A stretch of 64,000 nucleotides of DNA, taken from contig NZ_BAEI01000010.1 in the NCBI RefSeq assembly GCF_000241325.1, positions 21,547-85,546 of the forward strand. The letters are read 5' to 3'. Source of the DNA: Gordonia polyisoprenivorans NBRC 16320 = JCM 10675. GTDB taxonomy: Bacteria > Actinomycetota > Actinomycetes > Mycobacteriales > Mycobacteriaceae. The position numbers and the translations under genes are program-made. Shown here piece by piece: positions 8,434 to 17,811 of the stretch (its first letter is position 1; each line of letters starts with the position of its first letter). Below the pieces are notes generated by a model. The model saw only the letters and a list, made by a program, of their open reading frames with translations, had not been told where the DNA came from and did not search any database.

Positions 8434-9564
8434 TCAGGCCACCGCGGGGGTGGCGGGCGCACCGAGCAGCGGCAGCAGGAGATCGGCGGCGATCTCGGCC
8501 TCCGCGGCCAGCGGCCAGCCCGACAGAATCCAGATGTCGATACCGGCCTGTGCGGCAACGGTGTTCATCGCGCGGGCCACGTTCTCGGCGCTGCCGACGA
8601 AGTACGTTCCGGTGCCCTTGCCGGCGATGTCGAAGGGAGGTTCGGCGGCGGTCCAGGTGGTCAGCCCGGCGGCCATGCTCGGGGCGAACTCGAGTAGGTC
8701 GCGCCCGGGGATGCGCCCGGCACGCAGGGCGTCGATACGGCCCTGCACCTGCGGGTCGGGACTGGTGATCTCGTCGAGCCCGGGGAAGCCGAAGCTGCGC
8801 AGGTTGCGGTCGGCCGTCGCGAGCACCGTCTCCGGGCGTGTGCGGGACAGCTGATCGGAGAACCGCTCCCACGCCTGCTCGTCGGTCTCGCGCACGATGA
8901 CGCTGGCGAGCACGCCGAAGCGCAGCGACCGGCCGCTGCCTGCGGCGGCGTCACGGACCCGGGTGAACAGTGTCGACAGGTCCGCAGGTGCCGACATGAA
9001 CGACAGGTACACGTCGAGGACCTCGGCCGCGTGGGCAATGCCCTCCGGTGATGCGCCGGTTCCCCAGACCTCGATGCCGCCGGGCTGTCGGGGGCCGGGG
9101 ATCGCGGGCTTGTATCGCGGTCCGTAGGAGAAGAATTCGCCGTCGTAGGCGTCGGTGGCGTCGGCGTAGAGACGTTTGACCTGGGTCCAGTATTCGGCCG
9201 AGAGCCGGTACCGCTGCGCCTTCGAGGCGTACTGGCCGTACCGGGCGAGGACGGCGTCGGCACCGTTGACCTGATTGAAGATCAGGCGCCCGCCCGAGTA
9301 CTGGTCGAAGACCTGTGCCTCCTCGGCGAGCATCGCCGGTGGCTTCACGCCCGGGTACACCGGGATCAGAAAGCGCAGATTCTCGGTCTCGGGGACGAGC
9401 GCGATCGGTTCGCGCGCGGTGGTCAGTGCCCCGCCGTAGCCGAACCGGTCGAGGGTGCGGGCCTGATGCCGGATCACCTCGAAGGTGGGTTCGGTCCGCA
9501 GCGACGGTTCCCACGGGACGTCACCGTCGGTCGGATTGATGTACCAGAAGACCTCGGGCGCCAT
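8434..9564 (-). CDS. LLM-class flavin-dependent monooxygenase (SsuD-like)
   Basis: A 376-residue luciferase-like monooxygenase of the two-component, reduced-flavin-dependent type, closest in pattern to alkanesulfonate monooxygenase SsuD: EVFWYINPTDGD..., FLIPVYPGVKPPAMLAEEAQ, GRLIFNQVNGAD, GVLASVIVRETDEQAW and the C-terminal FVGSAENVARAM. Members oxygenate sulfonates, amines or ketones with FMNH2 made by a partner reductase. No reductase or sulfonate transporter is adjacent, so SsuD function is not assured. ATG 9564 is preceded at 8 nt by TAACCT, implying a leaderless transcript, and an IdeR/DtxR-like box covers that -10, so iron repression is likely. The gene is divergent from nat. Confidence 0.82.
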   Translation of the reverse strand: MAPEVFWYINPTDGDVPWEPSLRTEPTFEVIRHQARTLDRFGYGGALTTAREPIALVPETENLRFLIPVYPGVKPPAMLAEEAQVFDQYSGGRLIFNQVNGADAVLARYGQYASKAQRYRLSAEYWTQVKRLYADATDAYDGEFFSYGPRYKPAIPGPRQPGGIEVWGTGASPEGIAHAAEVLDVYLSFMSAPADLSTLFTRVRDAAAGSGRSLRFGVLASVIVRETDEQAWERFSDQLSRTRPETVLATADRNLRSFGFPGLDEITSPDPQVQGRIDALRAGRIPGRDLLEFAPSMAAGLTTWTAAEPPFDIAGKGTGTYFVGSAENVARAMNTVAAQAGIDIWILSGWPLAAEAEIAADLLLPLLGAPATPAVA

Positions 9565-9570
9565 GGAAGA

Positions 9571-9589
9571 TGAGGTTAGCCTATCCTGT
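9571..9589. promoter_or_regulatory. IdeR/DtxR iron box over a divergent leaderless promoter pair
   Basis: TGAGGTTAGCCTATCCTGT matches the 19-bp IdeR/DtxR consensus at 15 of 19 positions (allowing G or C at the centre), including the AGGTTAG core and CTA-CCT. It overlaps the rightward -10 TATCCT (9582-9587, 6 nt before GTG 9594) and the leftward -10 TAACCT (9573-9578, 8 nt before ATG 9564). A bound iron-loaded regulator would block both genes. Confidence 0.65.
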
Positions 9590-9593
9590 TTTC

Positions 9594-10418
9594 GTGGACG
9601 CAACCGACACCTCGCCGATCAGCGCGGGGGCGCCGCTTCGGCCGGCCGCGTATCTCTCGAGGATCGGCGTGACCGATGTCGCCGCCGACCCGGCGAACCT
9701 CGTCGTCGCGATCGCCACCGCGCAACATCGACGAATCCCGTTCGAGAATCTCGGCATTCACCTCGGGACACCCGTCGAGGTGGACCCGCACGTCATCGTC
9801 GACAGGCTCGTCGACGGCCGTCGGGGCGGGATCTGCTACGAACTCAACGGGCTGCTGCTGCTCGCGTTGCGTGCGTTGGGTATCGATGCGGACGTCGTCG
9901 GCGCAAGGGTGGAGTCGGCCGCCGGTCTCGGCCCGCCGCTCGGGCACATGGCCGTGCTGGCGCAGGTCGGCGGAGAGCCGTGGCTCGTCGACGTCGGATT
10001 CGGTGGCGAGATGGTCTGCCGGCCCATCGACCTGGCCTCGGTCGCCGAACGCCGTATCGAATGCGAGTCGGCGGCCTACCTTCTGGAGCCGTACACGCGG
10101 GAACTCGCCGAGTTCGAGGCGATGGCCTGGTGGCACAGCACCTCGCCGCGGTCACGATTCACCGGCTCGCTCATCGCCACCCTGCCCGTCGACGGCGGGC
10201 GGGTGAGCATCACCGGCGGCGCCGATGACTATCGGCTGATCGTCACCGACGCGCGGGGAACGCGCACCGAATCCGACCTCGATCACCCTGCGGCGCTCGA
10301 CGTGTGCCGCCGGGTGCTCGGCCTCGATGTCGACGAGTTACCTTCGCTACCACTCGGTTCCGCGCGCGACCGGTCTCACTCCGGGCGCCACGGGGTGGGG
10401 AACGGCAACCCCAGATAG
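9594..10418 (+). CDS. nat: Arylamine N-acetyltransferase
   Basis: NAT moves the acetyl or propionyl group of acyl-CoA to aromatic amines and hydrazines. The 274-residue protein has the full Cys-His-Asp triad: Cys81 in RRGGICYELN, His118 in PPLGHMAVL, and Asp133 in WLVDVGFGGE. The GTG at 9594 is chosen because TATCCT lies 6 nt upstream (leaderless). An in-frame ATG at 9570 would place the promoter inside the gene. Mycobacterial nat usually sits in the cholesterol-degradation cluster; here it does not. Its promoter lies inside an iron box shared with the flavin monooxygenase. The C-terminus overlaps the convergent hydroxylase gene by 43 nt. Confidence 0.9.
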   Translation: MDATDTSPISAGAPLRPAAYLSRIGVTDVAADPANLVVAIATAQHRRIPFENLGIHLGTPVEVDPHVIVDRLVDGRRGGICYELNGLLLLALRALGIDADVVGARVESAAGLGPPLGHMAVLAQVGGEPWLVDVGFGGEMVCRPIDLASVAERRIECESAAYLLEPYTRELAEFEAMAWWHSTSPRSRFTGSLIATLPVDGGRVSITGGADDYRLIVTDARGTRTESDLDHPAALDVCRRVLGLDVDELPSLPLGSARDRSHSGRHGVGNGNPR

Positions 10419-11578
10419 ACCTCGCCGAGGGCCTGCTGCTCGGCACGCGAGGCGACCCACCGGGTCAGCTTCGCGTGCCGCAATCCCCAGTCGAACGGGT
10501 CGTCGGTGAAGCGGTGCAGCACCGACGTCAGCGTCCAGGAGAAGTTCTGCGCCTGCCAGATCCGCGGCAGCGCGGTGTCGGTGTAGCTCTCGAGGCGGGT
10601 GCGGTCACCGTCGCGGTAGAACACCCCGAGGGCATGGGACAGCACGCTCGCGTCCGACACGGCAAGGTTGAGCCCTTTGGCGCCGGTCGGCGGCACGATG
10701 TGGGCGGCGTCGCCGAGCAAGAACAGCGAACCGTGCTGCATGCGTTCGGTGACCACGCTGCGCAGCGGTGCGAGGCTGCGGTCGAAGATCTCTCCGGTCT
10801 GCAGTTCCGGGTGGTCGTCGGATGCACTGCGCCTGCGTAATTCGGCCCAGATGCGTTCGTGGGGCCAGTCGGCGAGATCGGTGTCGGCCGGCACCTGCAG
10901 GTACTGGCGCGTGATGTGTGTGCCGCGCATGCTGTGGACCGACAGTCCGTCGGGGTGGGCGCAGTACATGCCTTCCTCGGTCACCGGGGTGGTTCGGGCC
11001 AGGATACCCAGCCATGCAAAGGGATACACGCGTTCGATGGTGCGCACCGACGACGGCAGCCGGGTCCGGGAGACCCCGTGGAAGCCGTCGCAGCCGGCGA
11101 CGAAGTCGGCGGTCAGGCGATGAGTGCGGCCGTCGACGGTGTAGGTGACCTCGGTGGTGGGGCCGTCCGTCGGGCCGATCTCGACGTCGGCGGCGTCGAA
11201 CACCAGCGGCAACCCGGCCGCCGTGCGTGCGTCGATGAGGTCGGCGACGATCTCGGCCTGTCCGTAGACGAAGGCGTTGCGCCCGGTCAGTCGGTGGAAG
11301 TCGAGGTGGTGTGTGCGGCGGTCGTAGCGCAGGTAGAAACCGTTGTGGCGCAGCGCTTGTACGTGTAGCCGGTCGGCCACGCCGAGTTCGGTCAGGGTGT
11401 CGACGGTGGTCTGTTCGATCACGCCGGCGCGAACCCGGGCGCGCACGTGCGCCTCGTCTCGCGCCTCGAGGACGACGGCGTCGATACCCTGACGGTGCAA
11501 CATCATCGCCAGCGACAAACCCGCCGGGCCGGCACCGATGATCGCGACCTGACAACGTATGAGGGGACTCCTGGGCAT
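10376..11578 (-). CDS. pobA: 4-hydroxybenzoate 3-monooxygenase (PobA-type flavoprotein hydroxylase)
   Basis: Class A FAD monooxygenase of 400 residues, about the usual PobA length, that would hydroxylate 4-hydroxybenzoate to protocatechuate (3,4-dihydroxybenzoate) with NAD(P)H. The dinucleotide fold GAGPAG is at residues 15-20, the GCDGFHGVSR motif is central, and the second FAD motif LLGDAAHIVPPTGAKGLN follows. ATG 11578 is chosen for its AGGAGT ribosome site. An upstream GTG at 11641 would overlap the preceding gene. The ATG lies inside an 18-bp tandem duplication. No protocatechuate ring-cleavage genes are nearby. It follows the HxxxD acyltransferase gene at 40 nt, so both may share the upstream iron-box promoter. 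Confidence 0.85.
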   Translation of the reverse strand: MPRSPLIRCQVAIIGAGPAGLSLAMMLHRQGIDAVVLEARDEAHVRARVRAGVIEQTTVDTLTELGVADRLHVQALRHNGFYLRYDRRTHHLDFHRLTGRNAFVYGQAEIVADLIDARTAAGLPLVFDAADVEIGPTDGPTTEVTYTVDGRTHRLTADFVAGCDGFHGVSRTRLPSSVRTIERVYPFAWLGILARTTPVTEEGMYCAHPDGLSVHSMRGTHITRQYLQVPADTDLADWPHERIWAELRRRSASDDHPELQTGEIFDRSLAPLRSVVTERMQHGSLFLLGDAAHIVPPTGAKGLNLAVSDASVLSHALGVFYRDGDRTRLESYTDTALPRIWQAQNFSWTLTSVLHRFTDDPFDWGLRHAKLTRWVASRAEQQALGEVYLGLPFPTPWRPE

Positions 11579-11593
11579 GAGGGGACTCCTGGG
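11559..11593. repeat. 18-bp tandem duplication at the pobA start
   Basis: ATGAGGGGACTCCTGGG (plus strand) occurs at 11559-11575 and again at 11577-11593. Read on the minus strand each copy holds CCCAGGAGTCCCCTCAT, so the ribosome site and start context of pobA were duplicated. The upstream copy supplies the AGGAG used for ATG 11578. Confidence 0.7.
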
Positions 11594-11618
11594 GTGTGGG
11601 TGCCCGGCCGGCACGCGC

Positions 11619-12971
11619 TCAGGTGAGCGCGACCAGGGCACGGAGACGATCGGGCAGGGCGGCGAGTGCGTCGGCGACCGCGGCCGAGGACACCGCGTCG
11701 TCGAAATAGGCTGCGGCCACCGACATCCCGCCTCCGACGAGTGCGGTCGTCACGGTGAGGCCCTGCGGCGTCGGGGGATCGGCGACCGAGAACACCCGCG
11801 CCCGCTCGTCGGCCAGCCACGTCCAGCGGTGATCGCGGCCCGGCACGGTACCCACACTCGAATGCAGCAGCGGCACCGGCACATCGGTGAGTACCGCGGG
11901 CGGTGGGTCGGCTGTGCGCCGGGAGGACGCGAGCGTCTTGACCGAGGTGATCGCCAGGTTGGCGATGGGCCGCCCCATCCGTGCCGACGCCGTCAGGGCG
12001 CGCTGGAGCTCGACCGGATCGCTGCCGGGCGGAACCGCAAATGCCAGTCCGGCAGAGAAATTCGCGAGCGTGTTCCGTGCGCGGGGGAGGTACACGCGGG
12101 CGTCGAAGGGGGCGGTGATCGTCGGATGTAGATCGACACCGGCCTCGGTGAGCGCATCGACGAGCGCGACGGTGGTCAGTGCGTACATCCCCACCCCGGG
12201 ACAGTCACGGTCCCGGGCGGCGCGGACCTCGGCGACCGTGGCCGCGGGGACGTGGGCGAGGGTGGCGCGTGGACGGCGGCCGGTTGCGGCGTCGACACCG
12301 CCGACGGTGCCGGAAGGACCGGGTACCGACGCCGCTTCGCCGGTGGTCCGGACTCCTCCGGGCTCGGTCGGCGCCCGACGTAGCAGCCGCGCCAGCGCGA
12401 CCACGCGGCGTGGGTCGGCGCAGACCGCGGCCGAGGCCAGCGCCAGCGGCGGTGTGCGGTGGCCGAATCGGCGCCACGTCCGGCGATCGTGTGGATCGGT
12501 GGACCCGAGGATCACCGAGACGACGACGTTGAGCAGGGTGGCGTCCCCGAGACCGTGATCGAAGTCGATGGCGATGTACTCGTGGCCCAGGACGACGCGC
12601 AGGGGCCGATCCGAGCTGCTGCGGACCTCGTCGAGCAGGCGCAGCGGCTCGTCGTCGCCGCCGCTCGCCCGCACCTCGCAACCACCGGCGCGGGGATCGT
12701 GGGTCCAGCGTGCACGTGTCGGAGAGGGGTGCAGGCCCACCCGCGTGAACGGGCCGGCCGCGGCCATCGCACGCACTCGCTCGCGAACCTGAGCCACGGA
12801 CGGGACCTCGACGGGTCCCACGACCAACGCCGAGCGCCGGCGGCTGTGGTGGCGGTCGAGGGCCGCAGTGCGAATGGATCCCTGGGTGATGGTCCCTCGA
12901 CGGACGGGCCCGCGTGGCATCGCGACCCGAGATGTCGGGAGTGCGGGATCGGGGGTTCGCTGCGTCGCCAT
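11619..12971 (-). CDS. HxxxD condensation/acyltransferase-superfamily protein
   Basis: The 450-residue protein belongs to the CoA-dependent acyltransferase superfamily that includes NRPS condensation domains, PapA proteins and WS/DGAT. The catalytic HxxxD is FDHGLGD (His139, Asp143) in the hydrophobic context YIAIDFDHGLGDATLL. A C-terminal lobe contains the NLAITSVK, LLHSSVGTVPG and FSVADPPTPQGLTVTTAL segments expected for the bridge and floor loops. It stands alone rather than inside a synthetase, so it may acylate or condense a free or carrier-bound substrate. An IdeR-like box lies 16-34 nt upstream of ATG 12971. It probably forms an operon with pobA. The substrate is unknown. Confidence 0.7.
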   Translation of the reverse strand: MATQRTPDPALPTSRVAMPRGPVRRGTITQGSIRTAALDRHHSRRRSALVVGPVEVPSVAQVRERVRAMAAAGPFTRVGLHPSPTRARWTHDPRAGGCEVRASGGDDEPLRLLDEVRSSSDRPLRVVLGHEYIAIDFDHGLGDATLLNVVVSVILGSTDPHDRRTWRRFGHRTPPLALASAAVCADPRRVVALARLLRRAPTEPGGVRTTGEAASVPGPSGTVGGVDAATGRRPRATLAHVPAATVAEVRAARDRDCPGVGMYALTTVALVDALTEAGVDLHPTITAPFDARVYLPRARNTLANFSAGLAFAVPPGSDPVELQRALTASARMGRPIANLAITSVKTLASSRRTADPPPAVLTDVPVPLLHSSVGTVPGRDHRWTWLADERARVFSVADPPTPQGLTVTTALVGGGMSVAAAYFDDAVSSAAVADALAALPDRLRALVALT

Positions 12972-12986
12972 GAGAATCGTGACAAC

Positions 12987-13005
12987 TTTACCAAGCCTTA
13001 CCTAA
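12987..13005 (-). promoter_or_regulatory. Second IdeR/DtxR-like box before the acyltransferase gene
   Basis: On the minus strand the site reads TTAGGTAAGGCTTGGTAAA. It matches the degenerate DtxR consensus (TWAGGTWAGSCTWACCTWA) at 15 of 19 positions: one half site is perfect and the other is weak. It overlaps a possible -10, TAAAGT (12985-12990), of the gene starting at 12971. Confidence 0.45.
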
Positions 13006-13251
13006 ATTGAGTGCGCCGGGATGGGCTTTGCGCTGGTGCGCACCGGACGGCAACCCGGCATTCACCGCGTGCTCACCCGGGTGGCGGCCGCGGGCCGCGG
13101 GCCACGCGTGGCACGTGGCCCGCAGTGTGGGCGTGTCGAGCGCCACAGCGATCCGAAATGGGACGTATCGGTCCAGCTCCGAGGGGTGATTGTCCGATCT
13201 GCGCATCCGGTCGGAACGCAAGGTGGCCGGAATCGACATGTCCGAGTCGTC

Positions 13252-13306
13252 CAATTCATCTTCCGTTCACCTTTCGTCGGGGGACCGTCCATCACTGCCC
13301 CATAAA
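13252..13306 (+). promoter_or_regulatory. PHO box and -10 of the pst operon
   Basis: Two 11-nt direct-repeat units, ATTCATCTTCC (13252-13262) and GTTCACCTTTC (13263-13273), fit the PhoP/RegX3 type of PHO box. A TANNNT box, TAAAGT (13301-13306), follows 27 nt later. A second, weaker pair with 11-nt phase (TTCACC at 13061, CTCACC at 13072) lies further upstream. The spacing mirrors the phoU promoter. Confidence 0.55.
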
Positions 13307-13370
13307 GTCAGCTCGACCGGGCAGGGTCGCATGGCCGGACTGCCGTGTTTTGATGCTGGAGGAACCAGAA

Positions 13371-14495
13371 GTGAAATTGAGTCGTACAGGTGCTGTTGTC
13401 GCCGCCATGGCGGCCAGCTCGGCCCTCATTCTCGGCGCGTGTAGCAGTAACGCGGACAAGGGGACCACCAGCGCGGCACCCGCGTCGGCCGTCGCCAATG
13501 TCAAGTGCGAGGGCAAGCAGTCGCTCAAGGCCAGCGGCTCGACCGCCCAGGCCAACGCGATGAAGATCTTCTCCACGTCGTTCGCCAAGACCTGCCCGGG
13601 GTTCGAGCTCGCCTACGGTGGCGGTGGCTCGGGCCAGGGTGTCTCCGACTTCACCCAGGGCCTCACCGACTTCGGTGGCTCCGACTCCCCGCTCAAGGGT
13701 GACGAGATCAGCAAGGCCGCCGCGCGCTGCACCGGCTCCGAGGCCTGGCAGCTGCCGTTGGTCTTCGGTCCGATCGCGGTCGCCTACAACGTCGACGGGG
13801 TCAGCGACCTCGCACTGTCCGGCCCGACGCTGGCCAAGATCTTCAGCGGCGAGGTCAAGACCTGGAACGATCCGGTGATCACCGCCGACAACCCGGGCAA
13901 GACCCTGCCGGCGACCCCGATCAGCGTCATCTACCGCGCCGATCAGTCGGGTACGACCGACAACTTCCAGAAGTACCTGACCGCCGCCGGTGGCTGGACC
14001 AAGGGTGACGGCAAGACCTTCAACGGTGGTGTCGGCGAGGGCAAGCAGGGCAACCCCGGTGTGGGTTCGGCCGTGAAGCCGACCCCGGGCTCGATCGCCT
14101 ACGTCGAGTGGGCCTACGCGCAGTCCAACAACCTGTCGATGGCCAAGATCATCACCGATCAGGATCGCAGCGGTGTGGCGTTGACGGCGGAGTCGGGCGG
14201 CAAGACCATCGAGTCGGCCACCTTGAAGAACGGCCCGGACAACCACAACATGGTGATCGACACCTCGTCGTTCTACAAGCCCACCACGGCCGGTGCCTAC
14301 CCGATCGTTCTGGCAACATATTCGATTGTCTGCTCGAAGTACTCCGACACCGCGGTCGGGCAGGGCGTCAAGTCCTTCCTCTCGGTCGCCTCGGCGCCGC
14401 AGAATCAAGGGCAGGAACTGATCAACGCGGGTTACATCCCGCTCCCGAGTGACTTCCAGCAGAAGCTGCAGGCCTCGATCAACGCCATTCAGTAA
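13371..14495 (+). CDS. pstS: Phosphate-binding lipoprotein PstS
   Basis: Extracytoplasmic receptor of the high-affinity phosphate ABC transporter. GTG 13371 has GGAGGA 8 nt upstream and gives 374 residues. The signal peptide ends in the lipobox ILGAC (Cys24), so the protein is lipid-anchored. Phosphate-binding motifs are present: KASGSTAQ (first helix), GGGGSGQGVSDF, FGGSDSPL and YRADQSGTTDNFQKYL. It is the first gene of pstSCAB and is preceded by a PHO box, so phosphate starvation should induce it through a SenX3-RegX3/PhoPR-type system. Confidence 0.95.
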   Translation: MKLSRTGAVVAAMAASSALILGACSSNADKGTTSAAPASAVANVKCEGKQSLKASGSTAQANAMKIFSTSFAKTCPGFELAYGGGGSGQGVSDFTQGLTDFGGSDSPLKGDEISKAAARCTGSEAWQLPLVFGPIAVAYNVDGVSDLALSGPTLAKIFSGEVKTWNDPVITADNPGKTLPATPISVIYRADQSGTTDNFQKYLTAAGGWTKGDGKTFNGGVGEGKQGNPGVGSAVKPTPGSIAYVEWAYAQSNNLSMAKIITDQDRSGVALTAESGGKTIESATLKNGPDNHNMVIDTSSFYKPTTAGAYPIVLATYSIVCSKYSDTAVGQGVKSFLSVASAPQNQGQELINAGYIPLPSDFQQKLQASINAIQ

Positions 14496-14552
14496 CCGGC
14501 GCGAACGTCAACGAAACACCTCGAAGTACCCGAACCCTAGGCGATAAGAGTT

Positions 14553-15641
14553 ATGTCAGTGGATGACACCACCGGTACGGGCCGGGGTCATACGGATAAT
14601 CCGTACGACCCCGGCGCGCAGCCGCCCGAAACGCCCACCCAGTTACCGCCCGAAGAAGAGCGAGAACTCGACGAGCAACTCCACCCGGGCCTGCGTAGCC
14701 ACCGAGGTGCCACCGGTGACCGCGTCTTCTCCTATCTCGCCCGGGGTACCGGGTTCTTCGTCATCGCCCTGATCGCCGGTATCGGTATCTCACTGATCGT
14801 CGATGCCGTACCGGCGATCGCGGCGAACAACGCGAACTTCCTGTTCTCCTCGGAGTGGCAGGTCAGCCAGTCGAACTTCGACGGCAACTCCGTGCGCTTC
14901 GGTGTGTGGGAGTTGTTCCGGGCCACCGCATTGTCGTCGGTGTTCGCCCTGGCGCTGGCGACGCCGATCGCCATCGGCATCGCGGTCTTCCTCGTCGAAT
15001 ACGCACCGCGGCAGATCTCCCGGCCGCTCGGTGCGGTCATCGACCTGCTCGCCGCGGTGCCCTCGATCATCTTCGGCCTCTGGGGCATCTACATCCTCGC
15101 GCCGTTCATCGCGCCGTTCGCGGAATGGTTGAACAGCTCGCTGGGCTGGTTCTTCCTGTTCTCCTCGGGCAGCACGTCGGTCGCCGGCGGTGGCACCGTC
15201 TTCACCGCGGGCATCGTGCTCGCGATCATGATGCTGCCGATCATCACCTCCATCACCCGCGAGGTGCTGCGCCAGACGCCGAGCGGTCAGAAGGAGGCCG
15301 CGCTCGCGCTCGGCGCCACCAAGTGGGAGGTCATCCGGATGACCTCCTTCCCCTACGGACGCTCCGGCATGATCGCCGCGTCGATGCTCGCCCTCGGACG
15401 CGCACTCGGCGAGACCATCGCGGTGATGATCATCCTGAGTTCGGCCGTCGGCCGTCTCAAGTGGTCGCTGTTCGAGGGCGGTGACACCTTCGCCTCCAAG
15501 ATCGCCCGCGACGTCGGCGAGTTCGTCGGCAGCCGCGACACCCAGAGTGCGTACATCGCAGCAGGTCTGGTGCTGTTCATCCTCACATTCGTGGTCAATG
15601 CGATCGCCCGTTCGGTCGCCGGTGGAAAGGTGAACGGATGA
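14553..15641 (+). CDS. pstC: Phosphate ABC transporter permease PstC
   Basis: Membrane subunit of the Pst importer, 362 residues. A polar N-terminal region (1-65) is followed by six transmembrane helices, beginning near residues 67-90. The ABC-permease EAA loop is [26 protein letters not shown] (about 236-260), which contacts PstB. The stop overlaps the PstA start (ATGA, 15638-15641), showing coupling. It lies 57 nt after pstS. Confidence 0.95.
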   Translation: MSVDDTTGTGRGHTDNPYDPGAQPPETPTQLPPEEERELDEQLHPGLRSHRGATGDRVFSYLARGTGFFVIALIAGIGISLIVDAVPAIAANNANFLFSSEWQVSQSNFDGNSVRFGVWELFRATALSSVFALALATPIAIGIAVFLVEYAPRQISRPLGAVIDLLAAVPSIIFGLWGIYILAPFIAPFAEWLNSSLGWFFLFSSGSTSVAGGGTVFTAGIVLAIMMLPIITSITREVLRQTPSGQKEAALALGATKWEVIRMTSFPYGRSGMIAASMLALGRALGETIAVMIILSSAVGRLKWSLFEGGDTFASKIARDVGEFVGSRDTQSAYIAAGLVLFILTFVVNAIARSVAGGKVNG

Positions 15642-16567
15642 CCGTCACGATGGACAAGACACCCGGGGGCGGCCCGATCAAGGCCTCCGGCACGGCCTTT
15701 CGCGAGGTCTCGCTGAGCCGGAAACTGCGCAACAATTCGGCGAAGGGCATCTTCATCGGATGCTTCGTCATCGGTGTCATTCCGCTGGTGTGGCTGCTGT
15801 GGACGGTCATCTCCAAGGGCGTCGGCGCCATCACCGACCCGAACTGGTGGTTCGGCGACGCCTATGGCATCGACACCACCACCCAGTTCGGGGCGGGCGT
15901 CGCGCCGGCCATCATCGGTTCGATCATCCAGGCGCTCGTCGCCGCGATCATCTCGGTGCCGATCGCCGTGCTGACCGCGGTCATGCTCGTGGAGTATCCG
16001 ACGTCGCGGCTGGTGAAACCGGTCAGCTTCATGGTCGACATCCTCGCCGGAGTGCCGTCGATCGTGGCCACGCTGTTCATCTTCACCGTCTTCGTCATCG
16101 GGTTGTCGATGGGGCAGAGCGGCTTCATGGTGAGCCTCGCACTGATCCTGCTGATGATCCCGATCGTCGTGCGCTCCACCGAGGAGATGCTCAAACTCGT
16201 TCCCGACGAGCTCCGCGAAGCCTCCTATGCGCTGGGCATCCCCAAGTGGAAGACCATCATGCGCATCGTCATCCCGACCGCGCTGTCGGGCATGCTGTCG
16301 GGCATCTTCCTGGCCATCGCCCGCATCATGGGTGAGACCGCGCCGGTGCTGATCCTCGCCGGACCGGCGAGCACGATGGTCAAGACCAACCCGTTCGAGG
16401 GCGGTATGAACTCGTTGCCGCTGTTCATCAAGGACATGTGGGCGGCGAGTCAGCCCGCGTCGTCGTTCTACTACTGGGGTGCCGCGCTCACCCTGATCAT
16501 CATCGTCGCCGTCCTCAACCTGTTCGCAGCCGTGCTCTCGAAGCTGCTGGCCCCCAAGACCAAGTAA
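15638..16567 (+). CDS. pstA: Phosphate ABC transporter permease PstA
   Basis: Second membrane subunit of the Pst importer, 309 residues with six predicted helices. The EAA motif is [26 protein letters not shown]. The start overlaps the end of pstC by 4 nt. It is followed after 71 nt by pstB. PstA and PstC form the heterodimeric channel for phosphate across the plasma membrane. Confidence 0.95.
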   Translation: MTVTMDKTPGGGPIKASGTAFREVSLSRKLRNNSAKGIFIGCFVIGVIPLVWLLWTVISKGVGAITDPNWWFGDAYGIDTTTQFGAGVAPAIIGSIIQALVAAIISVPIAVLTAVMLVEYPTSRLVKPVSFMVDILAGVPSIVATLFIFTVFVIGLSMGQSGFMVSLALILLMIPIVVRSTEEMLKLVPDELREASYALGIPKWKTIMRIVIPTALSGMLSGIFLAIARIMGETAPVLILAGPASTMVKTNPFEGGMNSLPLFIKDMWAASQPASSFYYWGAALTLIIIVAVLNLFAAVLSKLLAPKTK

Positions 16568-16638
16568 GTCCGAGCCGCGCACGCAGTCGAAAGGGGCTGT
16601 GTGCCAGGCTCATCCATCGCCGTAAAGAAAGTAGTTCC

Positions 16639-17415
<777 letters not shown>

Positions 17416-17439
17416 CGCCGGGAGCACGCAACGACCGAC

Positions 17440-17487
17440 GTCCCCGGATCGCCTGGCAGTGTCACGAAGCCATCGGCGGCCGGGGAC
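17440..17487 (+). terminator. Hairpin after pstB
   Basis: GTCCCCGG (17440-17447) pairs with CCGGGGAC (17480-17487) around a 32-nt loop that can itself pair partly (GATCGCC with GGCGG). It lies 24 nt beyond the pstB stop and is the likely end of the pst transcript. It has no strong U tract. Confidence 0.45.
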
Positions 17488-17525
17488 TTGTCGTATGTCG
17501 CGCTCTTGTCACAGGTCATGTCTTG

Positions 17526-17678
17526 TCACATGTTGAGGTAGAGCAGTACCAGCAGCACCAGCAGCGACGCGATCACCCCGGCGTAGGTGAGCAGCTGCCG
17601 GGCACACACCCCGGCACCGACGTCGCCCTGATCCCCGGCGGCGTTGACATCCTGGTCGGCGGGAGAGTGCAGGCTCAT
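17526..17678 (-). CDS. 50-residue single-pass membrane protein
   Basis: A small ORF starts at ATG 17678. Residues 1-28 are polar (SLHSPADQDV..., one Cys) and residues 31-49 form a hydrophobic helix (TYAGVIASLLVLLVLLYLN). A TANNNT box (TAGCGT) lies 8 nt before the ATG, fitting a leaderless transcript; no ribosome site is visible. It sits between pstB and phoU, facing pstB. The function is unknown. Neighbourhood suggests a link to phosphate transport but nothing in the sequence proves it. Confidence 0.5.
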   Translation of the reverse strand: MSLHSPADQDVNAAGDQGDVGAGVCARQLLTYAGVIASLLVLLVLLYLNM

Positions 17679-17811
17679 GACGAGCAACGCTAGCCGGTCG
17701 CCGGGCCCCGATGCACACCGATCGGTGACCTCGGATCGGGTATCACACGCAGACACGAAACGTGGTGCAGCGCACAGGAGCGAACTGCACCACGCACGCG
17801 GGTCGGTCAGG

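Noticed and set aside
13011..13370. In-frame upstream extension of pstS
   Set aside because: It would place the PHO box and promoter inside the gene and precede the signal peptide with 120 unrelated residues.
15353..16582. 409-codon minus-strand frame over pstC and pstA
   Set aside because: The translation is low-complexity (Asp/Arg/His) and the plus-strand permeases are certain.
16438..16638. N-terminal extension of PstB
   Set aside because: It overlaps the end of pstA and lacks family similarity. ATG 16639 gives the canonical protein.
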